From: Arachnopeziza araneosa
Taxonomy: Eukaryota; Ascomycota; Leotiomycetes; Helotiales; Arachnopezizaceae
Direction of reading: 5' to 3'
NCBI GenBank assembly: GCA_003988855.1
Contig: QYAI01000004.1
Span: forward strand, 186,001 to 250,000
DNA length: 64,000 bases
The notes under the pieces: generated by a model
What the model saw: the letters and a program-made list of their open reading frames with translations, nothing else
Told to the model about the DNA's origin: nothing
The model's database searches: none
Translations under genes and position numbers: made by a program
In this document: positions 47,226-59,222 of the stretch, piece by piece
How positions within the stretch are numbered: the first letter of the stretch is position 1
How the letters are laid out: every line of letters starts with the position of its first letter

Positions 47226-48170
47226 CAGATATTAGCAGGAAAGCTGAACGTTCAAAGATGTATGATCAAGTAACCGATGTGGGTGTTAAATAATTTTGAA
47301 AAAGAATTGGTCCCGCCAATTATAGAATCATTTCTTGAACATCTGTTATATTTGGAAAAAATCTTCGACTCATCTACTGCTCCAAAGAGGAGTCCGTAAG
47401 TGGTCAATATCTGAGGTCCTGTATTTGGTCTTGCCATTTTGTTGCCAGACGTTACTGTACACAAACAAATAGACCCCATAGTAGGCCGAGCTACTTTTCA
47501 ACCCTGAGTACTACAATCTTCTCTAATTTGTTATTAGTCTAATTCTCAACGAGGGTCGAACTGCTACTAGGAAATTGTGCAAGCACGTGTCTTTTCAGTT
47601 TGGGAAGGCGACATTTAACATTTTCCAGTACTGAATCTCTTCATGGATCGAACACAACCTTTTGTTCCCTGTCGACAGCAGGTAGCGCGGTTCGTTGCTC
47701 CGGGAAGGTGTCATTTCCAGTTATTTCTAGTACAGTTTTGAAGTAATCTTTTGCTGCGGAATTATTTAGCCTGGCAAATTCTAGCCTCAAGGGGTATATG
47801 GTTATTCGATCTTTGGTAGCATTCGCAATTTATCCAACGGTAAAAGTGCCGAGCCGGAACACTTGATGTTCCTTCGCCTCTCTATATTTAACTCTTCTAG
47901 CATGGGATGAAGTATCATTTGGTTGCTTCGTGGATCGAAGACAATTGGCAAGTTTGCTGATTGGTGTGACTTTTTAAAAGACTGCACGTGGATAGTAGAG
48001 CTCGTCTAAATCATGGGGAAGTTACATGGGGACAATACGAACTGTTCACAAGAAGCAGGTTAAGCTTAAAGCTCGGATCTGAGGTACAGAATCGTTAATT
48101 ATATTAACTTGTCTTCTACGAAAATGCTGATTCTTTACAGTGTATTTCCATCCAGCTCTTATAGATCATC
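47226..48170. other. Intergenic spacer
   Basis: 945 bp between two secreted-protein genes; AT-rich near 48.1 kb. No gene recognised. Confidence 0.45.
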
Positions 48171-49502
48171 ATGAGGGTTACGGTGCTATTTACTTTTCTC
48201 CTATTAAATTCTCTTGTGAGCTGCCTGCCTCAAGGACTAGGAGACCCCATACGAACAACTATCACTGTTGCCGGATTTACTTTTACGGAAACAATATATG
48301 TACCAACTGACCCCCAATCTCGCGCCACAAGTACAGACCCTGGAATTGGACGTTCTACATCAATAGGAGGAGATACTACAACTTCCCGAAAAGACACAAC
48401 TACAAGCAGCAAATCATCTTCATCATCCTCAAAAACCATTGTCACAATTTCGACCACAGCTCTGCCTCCCACAACTAGTACGTCACTTGAATTTCCCATC
48501 ATTAGATCTCTTGTTTACTTTGAAAGCATCAACTTCTTCACCGATCACCACTTCAGCTAGCTCAGTAATAAAAACACTTCCACCCACAACCTCTTCAACC
48601 AGCATCTCATCGACAAGCTCAGTAGTTAAAACGCTTCCACCAACAACTAGTAAATTTCCTTTCCTAGCAAACTATTACTTCAGTCATTTACTTTAATAGC
48701 CTCAACCTCCTCTACTCCTCCTACTACCTCTCCACCCACCACCACATCTACAAGCTTAATAATAAAGACACTCCCACCAACAACAACAGCTACACCCACC
48801 AATCCATGGAGCGCTGATTGCCCTGTCCCATCTACTTTCGCAGTTTCCAATTTCATCTCTGTCGATGGCCCAGGTGGTGGCGTTTCTCTCAAACTCACTT
48901 ATGGAAACGGAACATTCACCTGCCCAAATGTACCCACTAGTCAGGTCACGTATGATGGACTTTACGATCTGGATTGCTCTGATGATGGAATCACGAGGGT
49001 GATCACTGACGGATTCTCTTGGATCTGGATTCAGGAATGGTATTGGTGTCTGTCTGTCCCGCAGTAAGTTCCCACTGGTATAAGAACGACGTATGACAGG
49101 CTGAGGATTTTAGACCGCACGGTAGCTTTTCAACTCTTCAAACGCTCACCAATTACACCAATTTCGCCACGGACCTAGATTGCAATACCAATGATGTGTA
49201 TGTGCCCCTTGTATCTCTTCTTTCCATGATACTAACCATTCTCCAGCGGGGTTCAGACTTGTTTCCAAATACCACCCTCTCTCTCAATTCCTGTTGACTC
49301 TTATGGTGTTGGTGGTATAATCGGATTCTCCCCTCTAGATGTGAATGGTAATCCACTTAGTCAATGCACTTCTCTTTACATGACAAATCCAATTGTCACT
49401 GATACAAACGAGTGTACCGCGGGTGCAACTCCTACCACTACTCCTGGCAAGGTTACGATTACCATTGCTACTACTCAAACCGCTACTGTTACCGTCACTT
49501 AA
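48171..49502 (+). CDS. Secreted Ser/Thr-rich protein with duplicated linker exons
   Basis: Five exons (48171-48477, 48527-48649, 48700-49063, 49114-49197, 49247-49502) encode 377 residues; all junctions are in frame. The signal peptide is MRVTVLFTFLLLNSLVSC. A Ser/Thr/Pro linker follows with the unit KTLPPTT three times plus TALPPTT once, the exon 1/2 and 2/3 junctions falling at the same codon (ACT A/GT). The C-terminal domain (from NPWSADCPVPSTFAVSNF) has eight cysteines, several aromatic residues (GFSWIWIQEWYWCLSV) and ends in Thr-rich strands with no GPI signal. This looks like a heavily O-glycosylated wall or extracellular protein; no catalytic family is recognised. Confidence 0.8.
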
Positions 49503-50961
49503 GAAGCACGGGGGTGAAGAGGATCAAAATGAGAAGTGTGGGTCTGTATGGAAGTAGTTTATTGATTATCGTGCGAAATGACGAACACGCACTGAGTTGG
49601 TTGCATTTAGCTTCCCGGAGAATGTCTGTATGCTAGAGATATTCTCATTTTGAAGACCAAAATCAGTCATTTAAAAGCAATCTCAATAAATCCTACATGA
49701 TTATTTCTCTCAGACAGGGTCAGTATCCCATGGCTCCTTCACTCTTGAACAATCCAGAAGCCGTGATACCTGTCTTTACTTTCTCCTTGTAGGATCAACC
49801 TTCCAACATTCTCAGTTTATCCAGAAACGCCTCACAGACGCATCTCCCATCTTCTCACACTTCAAGGTCAAAACGAATGTCCTCCGGGAACCAGAGGTAA
49901 GAAGTTGAACGGTATGGAGAACCAACCCTTGAAACAAGACGTCTGCCAAGGAGTATTGTTGCTCACATCCCACACTTCGTCTTTGGCAGCACTTCGCACC
50001 AGATATGCACCATCTCCTCTGCAACCGCAGACCCCCTTGACAACACCACTTTTTCTTCCCCCCACACCCATACTCCTTCCTCACATGAACAGTCAGTCTC
50101 CAACGACACCATTTCCTGTAGCAGAACGTATCCAGATCCTGTCTCTATCCTGAGCGGCGAGAGGAGGATTGGTGAATCACTTGGAACCTCTTCAACCTCT
50201 CACTGCTCAGATGGGAGCAGTACGATGCGTGGATCAAGTCTTGTCAAAACTCTACAATCTGGAAGGGATGTGAAGTATGGGAATGGCGGCAATCCGGCTG
50301 AGTTGAAGACGCATGGGTTGATGACGAGGAATGTTTCGATTTAGAGTGGTTACTTCTGATGGATGGACAATGAGTGGAAAGGAATTGAGTATCAGAATAA
50401 AACGACAGAAGCTTTGGTGTAAAGGGACATTGGGTTTGCCAATATGTAAGAATACTAGAACCTTAACAAACAAGGTTTATTTTGAAGGTGGTAAGGATAG
50501 ATGTAAGCTACTTTGAGTACTTGGAATAAAGATGATCAAATTTAGATGGCGAAATCCTGTCTTTCCAGAACGGTCCGAGGCAAAACACAGCACTAGATTG
50601 TTATTCCTAGTATCAGGAGATCGGCACGACTTTGTGGACCAAAACCATCTGCACCTGACAACAACCTACTTAATCATCAAAAATCAATGGTAGATAAGTC
50701 TCGAATATATTTAGTGTAATCTGGCTTTTGTTATTAAAAGTTCTGTGTCTAAGCAACAACTCCTGTTCATGCAAATGCAATAATAATTCCCATCCTAACC
50801 ACCATTGATCAAGCAAATATAAAGCCACCTATCTCGTACATTGTTGAGCAAGGGTATCTCGCCGTTCAACCCTTTACGGTAGAATTTTCCCAAACTCCCG
50901 CAGCTGAGTAAATCATATACAGGAAACTAACCAAGGAAAAGGTTCGTACTCAACCAGCCAA
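49503..50961. other. Intergenic region between convergent genes
   Basis: Short frames at 49905-50153 and 50331-50516 are weakly coding-like but I could not join them into a gene. No other feature. Confidence 0.35.
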
Positions 50962-52169
50962 TCACAAAACCAAGAATCCCAGACCGAGTCCAACGACAAC
51001 CACACTGACGTCGAAGAGACCGAATCGAGAACTTGGCTTCATGGAGCTCGCGCTGCTGCTTGAAGTGGATGTGGAAGCAGCGGATGATGTAGAAGTGCCA
51101 GAAGACTTGGCAGTGGTAGAAGATTTGGCAGTTGAGAGAGTGGACGAGGCAGTAGTAGAAGTAGAGTTGCTCACACCAGTGACGCTGGCAGTGGAAGAAG
51201 CCGAGGCTGAGCCGGATGTAGAGGAAGCTGAACCTGAAGTAGAAGATGGAGCAGAGGATTCGGAAGAGGAAGAACCTGAACCGTTTGCACCACAGGTACC
51301 GCTGGACTTGATGCTTTGGAAAGATCCTGAGTTGTCGGTATAGGTGTAGTTTCCGCCACAGCCATAGTCCTCAACGATGACCGACTGGACGTACATGTTG
51401 AAAGGAGCCTTGGAGAAATCAATGGCACCACCAGCCCACTCGCAAGTACCTTGTGTAGCTGGGTTGCTAGCATCGAGACAGCCAGGCCAGTTGCCCATTC
51501 TAACTCGCATAGGGGTCTGCGGATATCTAGCTCCGTTATGGGCAAGAGCATCAGTGTATGCTAGAGTGCGAACAACGGCTCCATCAATAATCCACTGGAT
51601 GCGATCGGAAGTCCAATCAATGACATAGGTGTGGAAGGTCTCGATTGGAGAACCAACATCGTGGTAGAGAGCACGATCATAGGTGCTGGTATCACCCTTT
51701 CCGAAGAAGTTACTCTCGACCGAGGTATCATTGGCTCCTAGCCACTCCCAATCGATTTCATCCAAGTCATCGGACTCGAGAATGAAACTGGAGACAGTCC
51801 CAGTTCCGGGAGCAGCGCGCACAACCGCGGTGATCTTTCCAAACATGATGAATTTGTTGGTCATGAGAACGGGAGCATCAGTCGATTTTCCGATGGTGAA
51901 AACAGCACCGAGCGTCTTATCGTAGGTCATGGAGGTACCGGCAACAGGCTCCCAGTCACTGGTGATACCCTTTGTGAAGTCGGTGGTGATGGTCTTTCCG
52001 AGACCCTCATCTGCAGAGCAGGTTGCTGAAGTCCCGTTAGCAAATGCGTTCCATGGGTGCAGGGAGAGGAAAACTTACTGTTGAGAGGATCGCAGCTGGT
52101 GAATGTTTGAGCGCTCACCAAGCTGGCAGCACCGAGAAGGGCCGCAGCTGCTGAGATGTAGGAACGCAT
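50962..52169 (-). CDS. GPI-anchored GH16 CRH-type chitin-glucan transglycosylase
   Basis: Cell-wall enzyme of the CRH1/UTR2 family, which links chitin to beta-1,3/1,6-glucan. Exons 52169-52079 and 52025-50962 encode 384 residues. The signal peptide is MRSYISAAAALLGAASLVSA. The cysteine pair SCDPLNTTCSAD, the catalytic motif DEIDWEW (nucleophile Glu120, acid/base Glu124; family form DEIDxE), SNFFGKG, HTYVIDWTSDRIQWIIDG and PMRVRMGNWPG follow. After the conserved VEDYGCGGNYTYTDNSGSFQ comes a roughly 80-residue Ser/Thr/Ala stalk and a hydrophobic tail VVVVGLGLGFLVL preceded by small residues, a GPI-anchor signal. No CBM18 is seen. Intron of 53 bp with GTAAGT. Confidence 0.95.
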
Positions 52170-52446
52170 TGTGCTGGTTCTGGTGTGTATTGTTGTGACG
52201 GTTGGGAGGAAAAGAAATGAGGAGGTAGGAAACAGTTGTTGTGTGTTTTATCAACGAGCCGGACACTGAACGAATGTGTTTGGTTGTTTTGGAAACGAGA
52301 GTGAGGAATGAAAAAGTTGACGGGGCGACGGGGATTAAAAAGCAGGAGACGAAGGCGAACGAAAGATGGAAAGGGCTATGGAAGGTGTGGGACGGAAGTG
52401 GAGGGCAGCAGCGGAACATAAATAAATAGCCAAGATGGAGCAGGAG

Positions 52447-52467
52447 CAGCAGCAGCAGCAGCAGACC
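52447..52467 (+). repeat. CAG trinucleotide repeat
   Basis: About seven CAG units some 280 bp upstream of the GH16 start codon, non-coding. Confidence 0.9.
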
Positions 52468-52877
52468 ACCAACCAACTCATCTCGCACTTTCCAGTTCGC
52501 AGCGGCGGCACAGCCTTAACAGTAGCAGGGGCCGTGGTTAGCTAACGCGCGCCCTCATTGGCCCTGGCAGTTTTATACGAGTCGCTGGAGCCCGAAAAAG
52601 AAGGCCGCTCCCCCTGAGCCGATGGTCGGACTCGTTTCGCTGCCCGTTTGATTCTTCCCACCCACTACCACAAACATCACCACCATGCAGGTACCAACAA
52701 TACCACTCCTCATCTCGTGTGGCGTGGCCCAATACCCAACCTACTCTATTTTCTGGTGGTTTGCATCATGACGCCGTCCCGTATTATCGACGCAAACCCC
52801 TTCGGATCTCTTCGTTGCTTGAGCAGGTTAGCTGAGGCTGTGTGGCTGCTGCTATGCTGGATGGGTTTGGAATGGCT

Positions 52878-52916
52878 GGTCCTGATGGCTGGTCCTGATG
52901 GCTGGTCCTGATGGCG
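52878..52916 (+). repeat. 13-bp tandem repeat, three copies
   Basis: Three copies of CTGGTCCTGATGG head to tail. No gene association is evident. Confidence 0.85.
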
Positions 52917-55021
52917 AGTGAAACATCATTTGACAAAACCATCGACGGATCTACTGTGCTCTCCCTCTCGCCCACAGCATCTCGCTAATCTAATCTGGTC
53001 ATACAATTGGCCACGATCACCTGGTGGAGTCCCTCAATGTTCGAGTCCCTGGAGTTTCTCACTAAACCTATTTCATCTCGCGACCCTGGGCAGCTGGCTA
53101 CGGGCATTGGTCCGGCGACTCCAGCACTAACCAGCCCCAAAATTAGCAGAGGCATGAAATATCTGGCTACCCGGTGGCTGTGTACCAGAAAAGGGCCGTC
53201 TGGGAACACGAGAGGCTACGTGCAGAAACTTCTCGCAGATTTGGCATCACCAAGTCATCGCATTTCATACCGAGGACCAGATATTTTGCCGCTGGCAGCG
53301 GTGCTATCCAGCAAAGTGGCGTCGTCATGCGCGACTGACGAAGGCCAAGACTGAAGTCACCTGTTCCGACTTATCCTCGGGAAGAAGAGACTTCCTTCTT
53401 ATGACCACACGATTGAAGTTGCACGGAGATCAAATCCTCCTGTTCTCTTGTGCTCTTCTGTTGGTGATTTGTGGGTGGTGGAGATCACCAACAAAAAAGT
53501 TTCACCACGGTCTCAGTGTTTCCTTGGCAGTATTTAGTCAGCCTTTGACCATCCCCTTGAGAAAACCCTCTCTTTGCATTATTTGCAACGTTTCAACCTC
53601 GTAGGCACTGCTTGTGCAGGGCAGCTTGACAGGTCGTGGTTCCCTAGCAATCCAGGCCACGCGAACCCCTATCTAGAAAATGATTACCGGTCTAGCAGGG
53701 AGGGCAAACCTTGAGAAGCGTCATACTCATCGTATACACCGTATATGTAATTTAATGATGTTTGTGCAGGTATTTACATGGTTCAATTCACAGCGACATG
53801 TTTATGCAGAGAGTGGGGATTATCGTCGCTCGATTCTAATTGGGATTAACGCCCTTCTAATCTCCTAAACTAAGCATCCCAGGTGATTCGCACGCTCGGA
53901 AGCTGTCACGACCCCTTTGCGCGTTTATTTCGGGCGCCGCATGTACAATGTGCTTAGCCAAAGACAATATCGGCTATATACAAAATCACTATCTTCAGGA
54001 CTGACCGAGTAGCGCTGGGACAGGTTGGATGTTAATTCTTTGGTCGTAATTACGATGCACTTCGGCCATTTCCCACCAACTTGTTCTAATATGACATATA
54101 TGAAGTCATGATCAGCCTGTACAGTGCTGTTGCCTCCTTAGGCGTTTCATTACTCATACATTCCCCTTTTGGCAGCCATTAAAGGATTTCAAGTGGGCAT
54201 CAATGTACGTAAATTGTCGCTGTTCTTGGTTCATACATCGCATTGTTGTCCTCTTTAGCGACTTTGGAACCATCATCATAGCCGATATTCTTTGGCAATT
54301 TACTCGCAAGTAGGATACAAGGTTGTAACCGTGTACTACTCTTATTGAAGATGTTCCGTTGTCAAATCAGAGAGTGGTATGTTCATCGAGCATCTCGAAA
54401 CACAACAACCAATCAAGATCGATGCGACTCTTATTCTGTAAAAATCTTTTCAACTTCTCTAAATCCTGAGAACAGATGGGCCGTAACACCAGTGAGGAAA
54501 GGTTCTTTAGAAGCGTGCATACCAATAGAACTTTCGGAAACTTCATTTAGTGTCAGTGTTTTCAACATGGACATGTTCATACTCTCTGCCCATTCTGCAT
54601 TTCCTCACTCCGCCGCTAGGAGAGCCGCTAGTATCAAGACTCTTGACCTACCTTTGAGCAGAAGACCATTCATAGGCTGGAGATAATATCTATATCGCCT
54701 CGTTTGCCTCAGTATAAAAGGTTTCTTGACATAAACAAATTTGAAGATTGAGAGAGTAGGGTGGATCTATTCTTGTGAATCTGTTCTGTGTACTGCACAT
54801 CTTCTGCCGCCATGTCTTCTTGGTGTTGAAGACTGAAGGAATGAAAGAGAGAAAGAAAAGGTATCATCCACCAAACCATCTGGTAAAGCAACGCAATCTA
54901 CAACTACTACATGATTTGAAGATCCCTCGCCACAATCGAGAATTGAGGAAACCCGACAATTAAAGAGAACCACTATAGCTGCCAGCAGTATATTCGATAT
55001 ATTAGAGAATCTGGAGTAAGG

Positions 55022-57247
55022 TTAAAATGTCCGAGCAATTTTGCTCTTAGATCTGATCTTTGCCCCAAAGAAGAAGACGATGTAGATGAGTACGCAGAGG
55101 GAGATGGAGATGAATCCCACGGTTGCTACGGCCCATGTGGTCGACATATTGTCGAACATCAAGACGCCAAGATGAGCCAATGCAGCCGCCATGACGAATG
55201 AGGGGATGAGGCTGTCGAGAATTAGTGGTTATACTATTTGAAGGAGAAACGAAGAGCAGCAGGAAAAGTGGTGCTCACAAGGCAGCGATAGCAGAGGCGG
55301 CAACGTTGGGATAAGAATCTGAAAGCATTAGTTGGGTGTAAAAGAGTTGGGAGGTCAGAATCTCGAAGTACCAGTGACATAGTTTAGCATAGATAACCAT
55401 AGAAGAGGGTCTGCGAAGCCAAGGACTCCACCCGCAACAATTGGAGACCTGTCAAATGAATTAATACGTGATTTGCTACTTTTCAGAGGGAGTCAAGGGG
55501 TTGAAGAGCTAGGCTCCTGAAACCCAAGAAAGTAAGAACAGGCAGTATTGTTCCTGAGATAGCTCTCGTGGAACACAATGGCGATTTAGTAAAGGAATAA
55601 ACTCACCAATACGATGTCTTCCCATTACTTGTGAACGCAAACCAGAGTAGCGTAATAGGAAACAACCACACGCAGACTAGTGACGTAATGAATCGTGCTT
55701 CAGGACGATTGCGGCCGTGGATTCTGCGGTCCCGCGCATAGAACCACTGAAACCCCATGGAGTCAGTAATTTCCTTCTAAAGCGTGTATCAGGAGTGAAG
55801 AAGATTGAATACCGCCAGGTGCGGTCGTCCTAAGAGTGCATCATTTGAAATACTCTGTCTCAGGAGCAAAGACAATAAAGGATTGATGGAACCTAGAGCA
55901 TCCTTACGGTCTGTACGGGGACGAAGCAGAACATGACAAGGACCCCGACGACGAAATTTAGGTAAGTAAGGTCTGCTGAGATGATACTGAGCGGGTTATA
56001 TTAGCGAGTTGACGAGGAGCGGAAAGGTGGCTCATACGAGAGACCATTATTGAGGACGAAGACGTCAAAGACACCATCGAGGCTAATAGTGTTAGCTATG
56101 CAAGTGATTGTAATGGTGGGTTTGCTTACTAGAGGAAGAGAATTCCATATGCAAAGCCATTGTAAATGCCTAGGAGAAGGACAATGTATTCTGTAAACAT
56201 GATTTTGAAAGTCATGGTAAGTACAAAGCTCAGCTCCTACTCAGCTCCGTTAGCCTATAATTTTAAAATATACAGCAATGGCATCAACAATGACTTTAAA
56301 AGGATGACATACCTTCATGATGTTGACCTTGCTCTTTAAGACCGCTGCTTCATCAGGATTCACTTCTTGAGCCTTTGCGGCTGCCTTGGCAATAACCAGG
56401 CGTGGGAGTGTTTCTGGAATGAAGCACATGATGACAGCATAGCCAAAACCAATAATTACGTTTATCAGAAAGATCCATTTGAGACCAAGAGACGGATTGT
56501 CTGAGATCCAGCCGCCAATAGGTGAACCCACCGAAGGTCCAACATTTGCTGCCACCACAAAGAGAGCCATTGCTTGCCCGGCGCCATCGACATCTCCAAA
56601 GCAATCAGCAATGGTGCCAGCAACATTAGAGAGAGCAGTAGATCCAGCAGTGCCGCATAGAAATTGGAAAATGATGAGCATTGGTAAATTCCGTGCATAA
56701 GCAGTACCCTGGTGGCTATTAGCAGGTGAGGGAAAGCCTTTTCATGGAACTTACAAAGTTCAAAATAGCATAGGCAGTGATACTAGCAACGTAGACCCAT
56801 TTACGGCCACCGATATCACTTACAAATATTAGTAGGTGAGTTGGAAATCTTGAAGATAACTCACGAGAGAGGTCCCATAAAGGCGGGGCCAACCGCGTTG
56901 CCAAGAATGAATAAACTCTGTCCAAGAGTCACGACTTGAGTGCTGCCGCCCCATTTCTCTTGAATCAAGAACTCTACACCTATATAAGATGTAGAGGTGA
57001 TGGTCACGAAGGTTTGCAGAGAGCAATAGAGGAAGCAGATACTCCATCTCTTCCATGCAGGCCAGTGCATAGGATGGTGGGCATCCTGGGTCTTGACTAG
57101 CTGGAGAACGGCTAGAGCATCATCCTCATTGCTGCTTGAGAGGGCGAGATCGTCTCCCAAAATATGACCTCTACCCACGTCTGGAGATCTGCTTGCTGAT
57201 TCCTCCTCCTTCTTTTCCAGGGTTTGCGGGCCATTCGCGGTTGCCAT
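55022..57247 (-). CDS. MFS multidrug/H+ antiporter (DHA1-type) transporter
   Basis: Ten exons (57247-56865, 56818-56755, 56708-56313, 56236-56130, 56082-56038, 55986-55908, 55746-55607, 55448-55372, 55318-55279, 55211-55022) join in frame to 506 residues with about 12 membrane helices. Landmarks: N-terminal MHWPAWKRWSICFLY, motif A GPLSDIGGRKWVY, motif C-like FVVAANVGPSVGSPIGGWIS, loop-bordering FIPETLPRL, YNGFAYGILFLYLDGVFDVF, RPEARFITSLV and the helix SYPNVAASAIAAFLIPSF. The protein ends RSKSKIARTF, typical of fungal DHA1 exporters. Substrate unknown. Seven introns are 46-76 bp; those between exons 6/7 and 7/8 are 161 and 158 bp. The start ATG is the first in an open frame. Confidence 0.93.
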
Positions 57248-59222
57248 GGCGTATTCCTGTTAATCAACCGACTTGTGGGGACGAGATGAGCTGCGAGATG
57301 TGAACCGAGATCCCAGCGAGTAGTTCAAAGGATATGCTCCTTAGGTTGAAGCAGGAACAAGTAATCACCTTTTAATGTACTAGGTTGTATGTTAATGACA
57401 AAGTCAAGAGAAAATGCCTCTTTAAGGATTCACTGCTGCTTAGCGGTTCCGCTTGGAAATTTGACAAGGACTGTCAGGTGTTGGCCTGTTCTCCCCGGAT
57501 AGGCCGGACGAGCACTGATAGCCATGATGAATAACCTCTTCCTGCTGCTCCGAGACCAAGTCTGCTTCGCAAAGTGTCCGCTGGCCAATTCTTTGATGTC
57601 TTCTTATCAGCGAAGTCGACCAAAGCGAGATAGCTCCAAACCGAAGCAACCAATCACGTATGCATGTGGCGTTGGCAACCACTAACCACGATTAGATCAC
57701 ATGATGGTGCATACTATTTCCTCGACGTCAGTCCAGCTTGTATCCCCCATTGGAGCTGTTTCACGTCGTTGAACTGGGTTAGAAAGAGAACCAGAAATCG
57801 CGAAGCCGAACTGTCTCTCCTAACGCAGATTATATTGCAATGACTGCCCAGACAGGCAACATTTCTGTAAGGAAATATCAATTACAGGCTCAATTTTTGT
57901 CGCATTCCTGGCAGGACCGTCCACCTATCTTGAGGGATAGAAAGACCAATATACAAGGATAGTATAAAATGGAAAGATTCAGGCCGCTTTTGCTAGAGAC
58001 TAGGAGGTTAGGCCTTTAGGGCTCGAACACTTATCGACTCTTTTGAGGAGTGAAACACTCTACTCGTAGAGTTGAGGTTTTGGCTCAATAAGCGGCGGGA
58101 ACACGTCGTCAAGCTCAACTTTCGTCTCGAAGACAAAGGAATAGGTTCTCCGGTAGGTATCTTCTGGCAAATCTCAAACATTGTTGCCACAACAAAGGAA
58201 GCGGTTCTTTGACGCATGACTCTTGTTCATTCTGCATCTGGCTAAAATTCTATGGTCCTCTACATTCTTTTGTATCTTGTTGTGTTTTACTCTGGATCTT
58301 GGGACAACGGTCCATGTCATTTCTCAGGCGTGTTGTCGTTTTTTGAAACCTATATGAACAATGATAGTTACCGCGGAAACTGCACCTCTCCCTTAGTAAC
58401 TAAGTCATGAAGTGTGTTAGCTAGGTTTTTTTGGGGAGAATCTTAAAGAAGGTTGAATCCAGCTTTCGGATACGCTAAAGGATATTGTCTATTCTAGCTC
58501 CCAACCAGAAAGATGACTCTGCACTCAAAAGGTGTCATGAGGATTCTGTGCTATTCAGATGCAGACTCGTTTATTCTGATTAGACCAGAAGGTGTGGTCT
58601 GCTAAGTAAAATTCGGCGGCGCCATAAGGTTCCCGTTGGAATCGCTAACTAGTCACCGCAGCTTCCCAAGTCAAACTATCGACTCCTTCAGTTTCAAATG
58701 ACATTCACTCCACCCATTTAACATTATCCCCCACACTTGCAGCCTCAAGTTCTGTTTCTTCCTATTGAAAACTTTTCGCATGAAGCAACATCAACATTGG
58801 TGCACCAAGCATCCCATCACAACTTTCCCAAGCAAGCTTCCTGCATCGCATCTTAGCGACGACAAGTCACTATTTCTCCTAACCTAACCACACCTTGCAG
58901 CAATTGTTCTTTGGTATACAACCTCCCTTGTTCTCTCCTCGCTCTCCTCTTCCTATCTCATTCATTTTCCGTGCTCTGCTCTGCTAACTAGAGTCGTATC
59001 TAGATCAACTCGCGACTATCTCGTAAAGTTGGCAGCTATCTTGTAGCTTTAGAACAGTAACTACCCCTTCCTATCACAACTCTATCTCTACATTCTTCCT
59101 TATGCAGTTGATCCTCCACCACATCATACCTCCATTGCTATTTCAACGCAAGCTCCGTTATGGCTGTCCAGCACAACCCAGAACAATCAGTTGCTGACTA
59201 GGGACTACCTAGCTTCCCCAAG
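57248..59222. other. Intergenic region with divergent promoters
   Basis: 2 kb between the MFS gene (minus) and the F-box gene (plus). No gene recognised. 58.7-59.2 kb is pyrimidine-rich, as in fungal leaders, and includes a 13-codon uORF. Confidence 0.45.
59160..59201 (+). promoter_or_regulatory. 13-codon uORF in the F-box gene leader
   Basis: ATG at 59160 (GTTATGG) reads 13 codons to TAG, ending 21 bp before the main ATG. It would lower main-ORF translation if transcribed. Confidence 0.4.

Larger units (their letters stand above)
52170..55021. other. Upstream region of the GH16 gene and gene-poor spacer
   Basis: Contains the GH16 promoter with a short CAG repeat (52447-52467) and a 13-bp tandem repeat at about 52878-52916. 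Frames of 113-115 codons at 53007-53354 and 54345-54686 have no recognisable motif and are not called. Confidence 0.4.

Noticed and set aside
53007..53354. 115-codon plus-strand frame
   Set aside because: No domain, no conserved-looking segment, and lies in repeat-containing intergenic DNA.
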